Shown: one piece after another, positions 55,619-63,811 of the stretch
How the letters are laid out: every line of letters begins with the position of its first letter
Numbering within the stretch: the stretch's first letter is position 1
Origin: Thiosocius sp963759055
GTDB lineage: Bacteria; Pseudomonadota; Gammaproteobacteria; Chromatiales; Chromatiaceae
Reading direction: 5' to 3'
Assembly (NCBI GenBank): GCA_963759055.1
Contig: CAVWYD010000003.1
Span: forward strand, 124,001-188,000
DNA: 64,000 nucleotides
The notes under the pieces: model-generated
Databases searched by the model: none
The model's input: the letters and a program-made list of their open reading frames with translations, nothing else
Told to the model about the DNA's origin: nothing
Position numbers and translations under genes: made by a program

Positions 55619-55709
55619 GACGCCCCCTCTCGATTGTGACCTTTGCCGTCAACGGTGCTAACCAGGAAAGGTCTCAACAAGCGCACAGGTTTGAAACAAG
55701 GTGTGAGCA

Positions 55710-55779
55710 GCACTTTGCGTCCTTTGTGTCCTTTGCGGTCAAGAAGACAGGGTAACCGCAAAGGCCGCGAAGGTGACGC
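55710..55779. repeat. Nonamer-repeat element between ureC and ureE
   Basis: Two arms point outward. Reversed, 55710-55740 reads ACCGCA AAGGACACA AAGGACGCA AAG. Forward, 55752-55776 reads ACCGCA AAGGCCGCG AAGGTGACG. They belong to the same family as 19722-19892 and 57882-58095. The element widens the ureC-ureE gap but does not touch either frame. Confidence 0.65.
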
Positions 55780-55814
55780 TTCAGAAAACAACACACGATT
55801 CATGACGGGCTACT

Positions 55815-57518
55815 TCAGAAAAGGAAATAGCGCTGCGCCATGGGCAGCACCTCGGCCGGCTCACAGACCAGCAATTCACCATCGGCGCGCACCTCGTAGG
55901 TCTGCGGATCGACCTCGATGGTCGGCTGCCAGTCGTTCAGGACCATGTCCGACTTCTGAACCCCACGGCAGTTGCGCACGATACCAATCAGCGATTCGAG
56001 GCCCAGGTGGCAATGCACGTCGGCCTCGTGTGCGGCCTTGGACAGGAAGGTCATCCGGGTGGCATGCCGCGCGCCACCCAGTGCACCGAACATCGGACGG
56101 TAGTGCACCGGCTGCGGCGTGGGGATCGATGCATTTGGGTCGCCCATCGGTGCGGCCGCAATCATCCCGGCCTTGATGATCAGGCTCGGCTTGGTACCGA
56201 AGAAGGCGGGTTTCCACAGCACCAGGTCCGCCAGTTTGCCGATCTCGATCGAGCCGACTTCGTGTGAGATGCCATGCGCGATCGCGGGATTGATAGTGTA
56301 CTTGGCGATATAGCGCCGGGCGCGCAGATTGTCATGTTCTGCAGGATCACCCGACAGACTGCCGCGCTGCACCTTCATCTTGTGCGCGGTCTGCCAGGTA
56401 CGGGTGATGACCTCACCGACACGACCCATGGCCTGCGAATCAGAGGCGATCATCGAAAACGCCCCCAGATCGTGCAGGATGTCCTCCGCGGCAATGGTCT
56501 CGCGCCGGATGCGCGACTCCGCAAAAGCCACATCCTCGGCGATCGACGGCGACAGGTGGTGGCAGACCATCAGCATATCGAGATGCTCGTCGACCGTGTT
56601 GACCGTGTACGGCCGGGTCGGATTGGTCGAGGAAGGCAACACATTGCTGTAACCGGCGGCCTTGATTATGTCCGGCGCATGTCCGCCACCGGCACCCTCG
56701 GTGTGATAGGTGTGGATGGTGCGCCCGGCCATGGCGGCAAGAGTATCCTCGACGAAGCCCGATTCGTTCAGCGTGTCCGTATGGATCGCCACCTGGACAT
56801 CGAAGTTTTCGGCCACGGTCAGACAATTGTCGATCGCCGCGGGCGTCGTGCCCCAGTCCTCGTGAAGCTTCAGACCGATGGCGCCGGCGGCGACCTGCTC
56901 CGAAAGGGGCCCGGGACGCGAGGCATTGCCCTTGCCCAGGAAACCGAGGTTCATCGGCAGTGCATCGGCCGCCTGCAACATTCGCTGGATATTCCAGGGA
57001 CCTGGCGTACAGGTCGTTGCATTGGTGCCGGTGGCCGGCCCGGTACCGCCGCCGAGCATGGTGGTGATACCCGACATCAGGGCATCGTCAACCTGCTGCG
57101 GGCAGATGAAATGGATATGCGAATCGATACCGCCCGCGGTCAGGATCTGACCCTCGCCGGCGATCGCCTCGGTCCCCGGGCCGATGACGATATCGACCCC
57201 CGGCTGCACATCCGGGTTACCGGCCTTGCCGATGCCCGCGATGCGGCCGTTCTTTATCCCGATATCGGCCTTGACCACGCCCCAGTGATCGAGGATCAGG
57301 GCATTGGTGATGACAACGTCCATGACATGCGCGGAAGGTTGCTGGCTCTGGCCCATACCGTCACGGATGACCTTGCCACCGCCGAACTTGACCTCGTCGC
57401 CGTAGATGGTGCGGTCTTCCTCGACCTGGATGAACAGTTCGGTATCGGCCAGACGAACGCGGTCACCGACCGTGGGTCCGTACATCTCCGCATAGGCCTG
57501 CCGGCTGATCGTCACCAT
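55815..57518 (-). CDS. ureC: Urease subunit alpha
   Basis: The 567-residue catalytic subunit hydrolyses urea at a dinuclear nickel site. The carbamylated lysine is in GLKLHEDWGTTPAAI. Nickel histidines are in IDSHIHFICPQQV and TYHTEGAGGGHAPD, and the flap histidine is in MLMVCHHLSPSIAEDVAF. The start ATG overlaps the ureB stop (TGATG). Full length with no missing residues was seen, so the enzyme should be active. Confidence 0.97.
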   Translation of the reverse strand: MVTISRQAYAEMYGPTVGDRVRLADTELFIQVEEDRTIYGDEVKFGGGKVIRDGMGQSQQPSAHVMDVVITNALILDHWGVVKADIGIKNGRIAGIGKAGNPDVQPGVDIVIGPGTEAIAGEGQILTAGGIDSHIHFICPQQVDDALMSGITTMLGGGTGPATGTNATTCTPGPWNIQRMLQAADALPMNLGFLGKGNASRPGPLSEQVAAGAIGLKLHEDWGTTPAAIDNCLTVAENFDVQVAIHTDTLNESGFVEDTLAAMAGRTIHTYHTEGAGGGHAPDIIKAAGYSNVLPSSTNPTRPYTVNTVDEHLDMLMVCHHLSPSIAEDVAFAESRIRRETIAAEDILHDLGAFSMIASDSQAMGRVGEVITRTWQTAHKMKVQRGSLSGDPAEHDNLRARRYIAKYTINPAIAHGISHEVGSIEIGKLADLVLWKPAFFGTKPSLIIKAGMIAAAPMGDPNASIPTPQPVHYRPMFGALGGARHATRMTFLSKAAHEADVHCHLGLESLIGIVRNCRGVQKSDMVLNDWQPTIEVDPQTYEVRADGELLVCEPAEVLPMAQRYFLF

Positions 57519-57838
57519 CAGTCTTTACCCCTGTCGAGCGCACCCATGATATGGCCTCGGAATCCATAGACGTAACGATCGCCCGCGTAGGCGACCAATT
57601 CGACCTCGCGCGTCTGTCCCGGTTCGAAGCGCACTGCCGTGCCGGCCGCAATGTTCAGACGGAAACCACGCGCCTGCGCGCGCTCGAAATTGAGTGCCTC
57701 ATTGGTTTCGTAGAAGTGGTAATGCGACCCGACCTGAATCGGCCGGTCACCCGTGTTGGCCACGGACAGCGTCAGGGTCTCGCGCCCCGGGTTGATTTCT
57801 ATCCCGCCGTCGGCGGGGATTACCTCACCTGGAATCAT
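57518..57838 (-). CDS. ureB: Urease subunit beta
   Basis: The 106-residue subunit has IPGEVIPADGGIEINPGRET at the start, then IQVGSHYHFYETNEALNFER and AGTAVRFEPGQTREVELVAY. It supports the UreC active site. The start at 57838 (MIPGEV) is family typical; the frame is open upstream through a repeat element. There is 1-bp overlap with ureC. Confidence 0.96.
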   Translation of the reverse strand: MIPGEVIPADGGIEINPGRETLTLSVANTGDRPIQVGSHYHFYETNEALNFERAQARGFRLNIAAGTAVRFEPGQTREVELVAYAGDRYVYGFRGHIMGALDRGKD

Positions 57839-57881
57839 CTCTCTCTCCTCAACGCGGCCCGCACCGCGCAAGATTCTATTT

Positions 57882-58095
57882 ACCACCAAGGGCACAAAGG
57901 ACACGAAGTCTCGCTAGTGCCACGGGATACAAATCGTGCACAGGTTCAACCCTTGGCGGGCTTGGCGATCTTTGCGGTCAATGTCTTTAAGTTATAACCG
58001 CCAAGGCCGCTAAGTGCGCGAAGGAGAAAATCGGCAATGAGGCTGCTGCATGCACCTACAACGCTTCGTGTCCTTTGTGCCCTTCGTGGTTTTCA
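57882..58095. repeat. Nested nonamer-repeat elements between ureA and ureB
   Basis: Outer arms at 57885-57911 and 58062-58093 are nearly identical inverted copies of ACCAC(C/G)-AAGGGCACA-AAGGACACG-AAG. Inside are two other arms pointing outward, 57951-57980 (reversed: GACCGCAAAGATCGCCAAG) and 57993-58022 (TAACCGCCAAGGCCGC, then TAAGTGCGCGAAG). The layout suggests one element inserted within another. The gap between ureA and ureB is 267 bp, whereas these genes usually adjoin closely. Confidence 0.7.
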
Positions 58096-58105
58096 TTTTC
58101 CTATC

Positions 58106-58408
58106 TCAAACAATCGGATCATGCACGGTGACCAGCTTGGTGCCGTCGGGAAAGGTCGCCTCGACCTGTACCTCGGGGATCATCTCGGCAATACCGTCCA
58201 TGACGTCGTCCCGGGTCAGCAGCGTACGCCCGTGATCCATCAGCTCGGCCACCGTGCGGCCATCGCGCGCACCTTCCATAATGGCGGCGCTGATGAAGGC
58301 CACGGCCTCAGGATAGTTCAGTTTCAGACCACGCCCCTTGCGCCGTTCGGCCAGCAGGGCCGCAGTAAACAGCAGCAGTTTGTCTTTCTCTCTCGGAGTC
58401 AGCTCCAT
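58106..58408 (-). CDS. ureA: Urease subunit gamma
   Basis: The 100-residue subunit begins MELTPREKDKLLLFTAALLA and has GLKLNYPEAVAFISAAIMEG and the C-terminal VEATFPDGTKLVTVHDPI, all standard for UreA. It packs with UreB and UreC as a trimer. It follows ureD by 24 bp. Confidence 0.97.
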   Translation of the reverse strand: MELTPREKDKLLLFTAALLAERRKGRGLKLNYPEAVAFISAAIMEGARDGRTVAELMDHGRTLLTRDDVMDGIAEMIPEVQVEATFPDGTKLVTVHDPIV

Positions 58409-58432
58409 GATGATCAGCTCTGTGGTTTGGTT

Positions 58433-59272
58433 CTAAGTGGCCCAGATACGCGGCACGCCGGGCGGATAACCCAGGGTGTCCGCCCGCAACTTCTGCCAGA
58501 CCCCGGTAAACAGCCGGCGCGCCCGCTCGGTGGAATTGCCCAGGTAGCGAACCACCAGGATGTCTTCGATCAGGCTGGCACCGGCATAGTCAGTACCGCT
58601 GGCGAACAGCAGATCGCGACAGGCGACAACCTCCGCCTCGCCAGCGTCAGTTATCAGTAAGGTACCACCAACCGCAAGCCCTGCCATCAGTGACAGGCGC
58701 GCACGGTTCTCCGCATCAACGCGCAGACGCTCCGAAATCAGCGGTCGGCCATCACGAAAAAGGGACAGGCGACTGTCAATATGACCGCTGTCGAAACCCT
58801 CGCTGATTACCGGGCGGCCCAGACACTGGATTTCCCACAGGGCCAGACGCGCATCTCCCATCAGCTCGACACGGGTCTCCAGCTCGACCTCGGCACCCGG
58901 GAAAAAAATATTCTCCTGCGGCAACCATTCCAGTCTGGCGCCGTCATGGACAGTAATGGTCTGAGTCTGCCGCGCCCGGGCGCCGGCGCTGCGGTAAAAC
59001 TTGGTCGCACCCGGGGTGGTGACCAGGGTCTTTGCGCCCTGCCCCAGCTGCACATCGATACCGAGACTATCGCCACCAACCACGCCACCGGGTGGATGCA
59101 GCAGGTAGACATGGCAGACCTCGCCCTCGGGATAAAAAGGCCGCTGCACGGCCAGGGGGCCGTGATGCTGGCGTTCAGCCAGCACGGTACGGTGACTGCC
59201 GGCACGAAAGCCCAGGCGCAGCCCAGCCTGCCATCCATCGGTGCGCGGAGAATATTCTGCTGCGGCAACCAT
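58433..59272 (-). CDS. ureD: Urease accessory protein UreD
   Basis: The 279-residue scaffold protein binds apo-urease and helps channel nickel. Family motifs: YPEGEVCHVYLLHPPGGVVG, GDSLGIDVQLGQGAKTLVTT, PGATKFYRSAG, LEWLPQENIFFPGA. It begins 11 bp after the small membrane-protein gene in the same transcript. Confidence 0.95.
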   Translation of the reverse strand: MVAAAEYSPRTDGWQAGLRLGFRAGSHRTVLAERQHHGPLAVQRPFYPEGEVCHVYLLHPPGGVVGGDSLGIDVQLGQGAKTLVTTPGATKFYRSAGARARQTQTITVHDGARLEWLPQENIFFPGAEVELETRVELMGDARLALWEIQCLGRPVISEGFDSGHIDSRLSLFRDGRPLISERLRVDAENRARLSLMAGLAVGGTLLITDAGEAEVVACRDLLFASGTDYAGASLIEDILVVRYLGNSTERARRLFTGVWQKLRADTLGYPPGVPRIWAT

Positions 59273-59283
59273 GATGCAGCCGG

Positions 59284-59451
59284 TCAGAGATACCGTCGAA
59301 GCAGCGGCGACAAGATCGCCAGCAGTGCTGTCAGCGCCAGAAACAACCAGCCGTGTTGTGCAAGATGCACCAAAACCGGCATCTCGACATCATGTGCCAA
59401 TGCATTGCTGGCCAGACCGAAGATGCAAGCAATCAGGATCAGAATTTTCAT
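59284..59451 (-). CDS. Small secreted/membrane protein in the urea operon, 55 residues
   Basis: The frame begins MKILILIACIFGLASNALA, a clear signal-peptide-like segment with cleavage expected before HDVEMPV. A second hydrophobic segment, HGWLFLALTALLAILSPLLR, follows, and the protein ends RRYL. It sits between urtE (20 bp upstream) and ureD (11 bp downstream), on the same strand with no terminator between. A weak GGGAAG ribosome binding site precedes the ATG. The function is unknown. The location suggests a periplasm-facing or membrane factor for urea uptake, nickel uptake or urease assembly, which is inference. Confidence 0.7.
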   Translation of the reverse strand: MKILILIACIFGLASNALAHDVEMPVLVHLAQHGWLFLALTALLAILSPLLRRYL

Positions 59452-59471
59452 AAACTGCTTCCCGGAAACGG

Positions 59472-60167
59472 CTACACAGTCAGGTACTGCTGGATGAGTT
59501 CTTCGTTCAATTCGGTCATCGCACCGGCGGCCACCGCCCGGCCGCGATCGAGCAGACAGAACTGATCGCCGACCTTGCGCGCGAAAGGGAGCTTCTGCTC
59601 GACAAGGAGGACAGTCAACCCCATCTCCTGGTTGAGACGCCGCACAACCTTGCCAATGTCGGCAACGATATTCGGCTGGATGCCCTCGGTCGGTTCGTCC
59701 AGGATCAGCAGCTTTGGGTCCGTCACCAGCGCACGCCCGATAGCCAGTTGCTGTTGCTGACCACCGGAAAGATCCCCCCCACGCCGGCCGAGCATCTCTT
59801 TGAGCACCGGGAACATCTCGTAGATGAAATCCGGTACCTTTTTCAAACCGTCACGACGGGCCGGCAGGCCGATCAGCAGGTTTTCCTCGACTGTGAGCAG
59901 CGGAAATATCTGCCGGCCCTGCGGCACATAACCCAGGCCCATACCTGCACGCTCTTCGGCGGCGACCTGACGCAGATCCTTGTCACCGAACTGCATACTG
60001 CCCGTTTTTACCGGCAGCAGACCCATGATGCATTGCAGCAGCGTGGTCTTGCCGACACCGTTGCGACCCATCAGGACAGTGCACTTGCCGTCGGGGACAT
60101 CGAGGTCTAGATCCCACAGCGTATGCGACTGGCCGTAGTATTGATTGAGTTGCTCAACCTTCAGCAT
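59472..60167 (-). CDS. urtE: Urea ABC transporter ATPase UrtE
   Basis: The 231-residue ATPase has Walker A LMGRNGVGKTTLLQCIMGLL, signature DLSGGQQQQLAIGRALV and Walker B LLILDEPTEGI. The LivF-like length and position after urtD fit UrtE. It powers urea import with UrtD. Confidence 0.94.
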   Translation of the reverse strand: MLKVEQLNQYYGQSHTLWDLDLDVPDGKCTVLMGRNGVGKTTLLQCIMGLLPVKTGSMQFGDKDLRQVAAEERAGMGLGYVPQGRQIFPLLTVEENLLIGLPARRDGLKKVPDFIYEMFPVLKEMLGRRGGDLSGGQQQQLAIGRALVTDPKLLILDEPTEGIQPNIVADIGKVVRRLNQEMGLTVLLVEQKLPFARKVGDQFCLLDRGRAVAAGAMTELNEELIQQYLTV

Positions 60168-60194
60168 GACCTCGACCCACCAAAAACAGGGTGC

Positions 60195-61016
60195 CTACTC
60201 ACCAAGGTACACCTCCACCACCCTGGGGTCGCTCTGCACCTGGTCCATGTTGCCCTCGGCCAGCACAGAGCCCTGATGCAGGACGGTCACCCGCGAATTC
60301 AATGCGCGCACGAAATCCATATCGTGCTCGACCACCACCACCGAATGCTCCCCCGCCAGTGAGGTCAGCAGCTCGACGGTACGGTCCATCTCCTGATGGG
60401 TCATCCCGGCGGCCGGCTCGTCTACCAGCAACAACAGAGGGTTTTGCATCAGCAGCATACCGATCTCCAGCCACTGCTTCTGACCATGCGACAGAGAACC
60501 GGCCAGGCGGGTTGATTCGTCGTTCAAACCGATCAACTCGAGCACTTCTTCGATACGCTCGTGCTCCGTCGGACTCAGACGTGCACGCAGGGTGCGCCAC
60601 ACGCCCTTGGGTCCAGCCATCGACAGTTCGAGGTTCTCAAAAACACTGTGATGTTCGAACACGGTCGGTTTTTGAAACTTGCGCCCGATGCCGACCTGTG
60701 AAATCTCAGGCTCGCTCATCTGCAGCAGATTCATGCGCGAACCGAACCAGCAGGTGCCTTTGTCCGGCCGGGTCTTGCCGGTGATGATATCCATCATGGT
60801 TGTCTTTCCGGCACCATTGGGTCCGATCAGACAGCGCAGCTCACCGGCATTCACGTAAAAATTCAGATCATTGATCGCCTTGAAGCCATCAAAGGCGACC
60901 GACACGTCTTCCATATACAGCACCGTGCCATGCGACAGGTCCAGTCCCTCGACCACCTTGGGCACCATGAAGTCAAACACCCGGTCGCGCCGAAACATCT
61001 CCTGTACCGCACTCAT
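60195..61016 (-). CDS. urtD: Urea ABC transporter ATPase UrtD
   Basis: The 273-residue ATPase has Walker A CLIGPNGAGKTTMMDIITG, signature SLSHGQKQWLEIGMLLM and Walker B LLLVDEPAAGMT. It is LivG-like and carries the UrtD-typical N-terminal extension. Its start overlaps the urtC stop by 4 bp. Confidence 0.94.
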   Translation of the reverse strand: MSAVQEMFRRDRVFDFMVPKVVEGLDLSHGTVLYMEDVSVAFDGFKAINDLNFYVNAGELRCLIGPNGAGKTTMMDIITGKTRPDKGTCWFGSRMNLLQMSEPEISQVGIGRKFQKPTVFEHHSVFENLELSMAGPKGVWRTLRARLSPTEHERIEEVLELIGLNDESTRLAGSLSHGQKQWLEIGMLLMQNPLLLLVDEPAAGMTHQEMDRTVELLTSLAGEHSVVVVEHDMDFVRALNSRVTVLHQGSVLAEGNMDQVQSDPRVVEVYLGE

Positions 61017-62092
61017 GATTCGGCCCCCTTTCGACGCCAGAGGCCGACGATCCCACGCGGCAGCAGCAGGGTCACCAGGACGAACAGCCCACCCAGTGCG
61101 AACAGCCAGATCTCCGGGAAGGCCGCTGTGAACCAGGTCTTGGCGTAATTGACGCCGATCCCGCCCAGCACGGCGCCATACAGGGTGGCTCGACCGCCCA
61201 TGGCGACCCAGATAACCACCTCGATCGAATTCAGTGGCGCGAATTCCCCGGGATTGATGATGCCCACCTGCGGCACATAAAGCGCGCCGGCAACACCCGC
61301 CAGCACGGCGGAGAAGGTGAATATCGCAAGCTTCACATGCTCCACCTTGTATCCGATGAACCGGGTGCGGTCCTCGGCGTCACGGATAGCGACGGCGACG
61401 CGACCGAGGCGTGACTTCACCAGGGCGCGGCAGGCCAGATAACCGAAGGCCAGTGCAACACCCGAGGCGATGAACAGGCCGATGCGCGTTCCGTCCGCCT
61501 GCAGACTGAAACCCAGGATGTCTTTGAAATCTGTCAGGCCATTGTTGCCGCCAAAGCCCATCTCATTGCGGAAGAATGCGAGCATCAGCGCATAGGTCAG
61601 GGCCTGGGTGATAATCGACAGGTAGACACCGGTCACCCGTGAACGAAATGCCAGCCAGCCAAATACAAATGCCAGCAGGCCGGGCGCAACCATGACCATC
61701 AGGATGGCGAACCAGAACTGATCAAAGCCATTCCAGAACCAGGGCAGCTCCTGCCAGTTGAGAAAGACCATGAAGTCGGGCAGTTCCGGGTTTCCATATA
61801 CGCCTCGATCACCGATCTGGCGCATCAGGTACATGCCCATCGCATAACCGCCGAGCGCAAAAAATGCGGCGTGGCCGAGGCTGAGAATACCAAGGTAGCC
61901 CCAGACCAGATCGACAGCAACGGCCAGCAACGCATAGGTCAGGTATTTACCCAGCAGCGTGACCGTGTAAGTCGACACATGCAGTGGATTGTCCGCCGGC
62001 AGCCCGTTAAGGATAGGCACCGCGATCATTACCGCGATCAGGATCAGAAGAAAGACCTGGCCGCCACGGTCACCTTTGAGGATTCGAGTCAT
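61013..62092 (-). CDS. urtC: Urea ABC transporter permease UrtC
   Basis: The 359-residue LivM-like permease has about ten membrane helices. Typical blocks are VDLVWGYLGILSLGHAAFFA, GGYAMGMYLMRQIG and IAIRDAEDRTRFIGYKVEH-type (here AVAIRDAEDRTRFIGYK). The start at 62092 (MTRILKGDRGGQVF) is 11 bp after the urtB stop; the longer upstream frame is within urtB. Confidence 0.94.
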   Translation of the reverse strand: MTRILKGDRGGQVFLLILIAVMIAVPILNGLPADNPLHVSTYTVTLLGKYLTYALLAVAVDLVWGYLGILSLGHAAFFALGGYAMGMYLMRQIGDRGVYGNPELPDFMVFLNWQELPWFWNGFDQFWFAILMVMVAPGLLAFVFGWLAFRSRVTGVYLSIITQALTYALMLAFFRNEMGFGGNNGLTDFKDILGFSLQADGTRIGLFIASGVALAFGYLACRALVKSRLGRVAVAIRDAEDRTRFIGYKVEHVKLAIFTFSAVLAGVAGALYVPQVGIINPGEFAPLNSIEVVIWVAMGGRATLYGAVLGGIGVNYAKTWFTAAFPEIWLFALGGLFVLVTLLLPRGIVGLWRRKGAES

Positions 62093-62102
62093 GAACACCG
62101 GC

Positions 62103-63710
62103 TCAGCCCTCCGCCGCCCGGCCCTTCTGCGGGAACAGTCCGCGCGGGCGTTTCTGGATGAACAGGATGATGAACACCAGGACCAGGATCTTTGCCAGTA
62201 CAGCACCGGCCCAGGGTTCCATGACCTTGTTGGCGATGCCCAGGCCGAGACCGCCGATCAGGGTGCCCCAGAGGTTTCCGACACCTCCAAACACCACCAC
62301 CATAAAGCTGTCGACGATGTAGGCCTGGCCCAGGTTCGGGCCAACATTGGTCAGCTGCGACAGCGCCACGCCTGCGATGCCCGCGATACCTGAACCCAGG
62401 CCGAAGGTCAGTGCGTCGACCCGAGATGAGCGCACACCCATCGCGCGGGCCATGGCCCGATTCTGCGAAACCGCACGGACCTGAAGACCGAGCCGGGTGC
62501 GTTTGAGCACAAAGAACAGACCGGCAAACACGAGCAGACAGAACACGAAGATGTAAAGGCGGTTGTACGTGAGCGCAAGCACGCCATTGATCTGCCAGAA
62601 GCCGCTGAGAAAATCCGGGTTCGACACGGGCACGTTCTGCGGGGAAATCACGGTACGCACCAGCTGCTGCAGCATCAGGCTGATACCGAAGGTCGCCAGC
62701 AGGGTTTCCAATGGGCGGCCATAGAGGAAACGTATCACTCCACGCTCGATCGCAACGCCCACCGCGCCGGATACCAGGAAGGCCGCTGGCAGTGAAAGGA
62801 GGATCGATAGGCCGATCATGTCGGGCATCAGCTGCTGGATCAGGTAGGTGGTATAGGCACCCAGCATGATCAGTTCCCCGTGTGCCATGTTGATCACACC
62901 CATGACACCGAAGGTAATCGCCAGTCCGATCGCGGCCAGCACAAGTACCGACCCGAGGCTGAGACCGAAGAAAAAGGTCTCGACATGACCAAAGAACTCG
63001 ACCCTCGCCTCGATCTTTTCCAGCGCCTTGGCGGCCTCGGCGCGAACCACCTCGTCCGGGTCGTTCTCGGCGAGGCGTGTCAGGCCGTTGCGCACCCCCG
63101 GCTCGAGACTGCCGGATACGTCAGCGATGGCCTCGCGTCGCCTGGCGGGGTCGGGATCACTGAGCTGGGCCAGAGCCACCGCTGCCTGCATGGCCTCGCG
63201 CACCGCAGGATCCTGTTCCGTGCTCAACATTCGGGTGAACAATTCGGCTTGAGCAGGGTCGGTATGCTCGAGCATGGCGGTAACGGACGCCAGGCGCACC
63301 GCGGGATCAGGATCAGCCAGCTCCATCTCCGCGAGCAGGCTGCCGATCTGGCCGCGCATTTTGTTATTGATCGGCAGTTTCTTGAATTTTCGCTTGCTGA
63401 ATTTGCCGTAGTCATGGGCATTCAGTGCATCAATCGCGATTATGGCGTCGTCGTGTTTCTGCATCCAGACGAGGCGCTTGTTCTTCTTCAGGTAACGCAG
63501 CTCGCCTTCGAGCAGGCCGCGCAATAATTCGATGGCCTTTGGATTGCCGGAACGCGCAAGCGCGGCGACACCCTCGGCCTTGGTCGCAAAGTCGCGATCC
63601 AGGATTTGTTCGAAAGCTGCGTCAAGTACGGGGTCACCGGTCTCGATGGCTGCTGCCATGAGTGGCGAGGCCAGGCAAAGTAACAGCGTGGTTACGATAA
63701 CTCGCAACAT
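62103..63710 (-). CDS. urtB: Urea ABC transporter permease UrtB
   Basis: The 535-residue protein has a signal-like start (MLRVIVTTLLLCLASPLMAA), then a periplasmic HEAT-like domain (residues 25-245; ADPDPAVRLASVTAMLEHTD, DPDEVVRAEAAKALEKIE). A LivH-type permease follows (ITFGVMGVINMAHGELIMLG near residue 275, GVAIERGVIRFLYGRPLETL). The HEAT-like extension is characteristic of UrtB and separates it from LivH. It pairs with UrtC. Confidence 0.95.
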   Translation of the reverse strand: MLRVIVTTLLLCLASPLMAAAIETGDPVLDAAFEQILDRDFATKAEGVAALARSGNPKAIELLRGLLEGELRYLKKNKRLVWMQKHDDAIIAIDALNAHDYGKFSKRKFKKLPINNKMRGQIGSLLAEMELADPDPAVRLASVTAMLEHTDPAQAELFTRMLSTEQDPAVREAMQAAVALAQLSDPDPARRREAIADVSGSLEPGVRNGLTRLAENDPDEVVRAEAAKALEKIEARVEFFGHVETFFFGLSLGSVLVLAAIGLAITFGVMGVINMAHGELIMLGAYTTYLIQQLMPDMIGLSILLSLPAAFLVSGAVGVAIERGVIRFLYGRPLETLLATFGISLMLQQLVRTVISPQNVPVSNPDFLSGFWQINGVLALTYNRLYIFVFCLLVFAGLFFVLKRTRLGLQVRAVSQNRAMARAMGVRSSRVDALTFGLGSGIAGIAGVALSQLTNVGPNLGQAYIVDSFMVVVFGGVGNLWGTLIGGLGLGIANKVMEPWAGAVLAKILVLVFIILFIQKRPRGLFPQKGRAAEG

Positions 63711-63743
63711 GACATCAGGCTTCTATGGTTGGTTTGATGGATG

Positions 63744-63774
63744 GTGGCACCGGCGTATCGGCCGCCGGTGCCAC
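63744..63774 (-). terminator. Strong intercistronic hairpin between urtA and urtB
   Basis: A perfect 11-bp stem, GTGGCACCGGC and GCCGGTGCCAC, closes a 9-nt loop. No T-run follows on the minus strand, so it is probably a partial attenuator or mRNA-stabilising hairpin that keeps urtA mRNA more abundant than the downstream genes. Confidence 0.6.
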
Positions 63775-63811
63775 GGGCTTGCACAGCTTCAGTTAAGGAG
63801 CCGCCGAGCGA

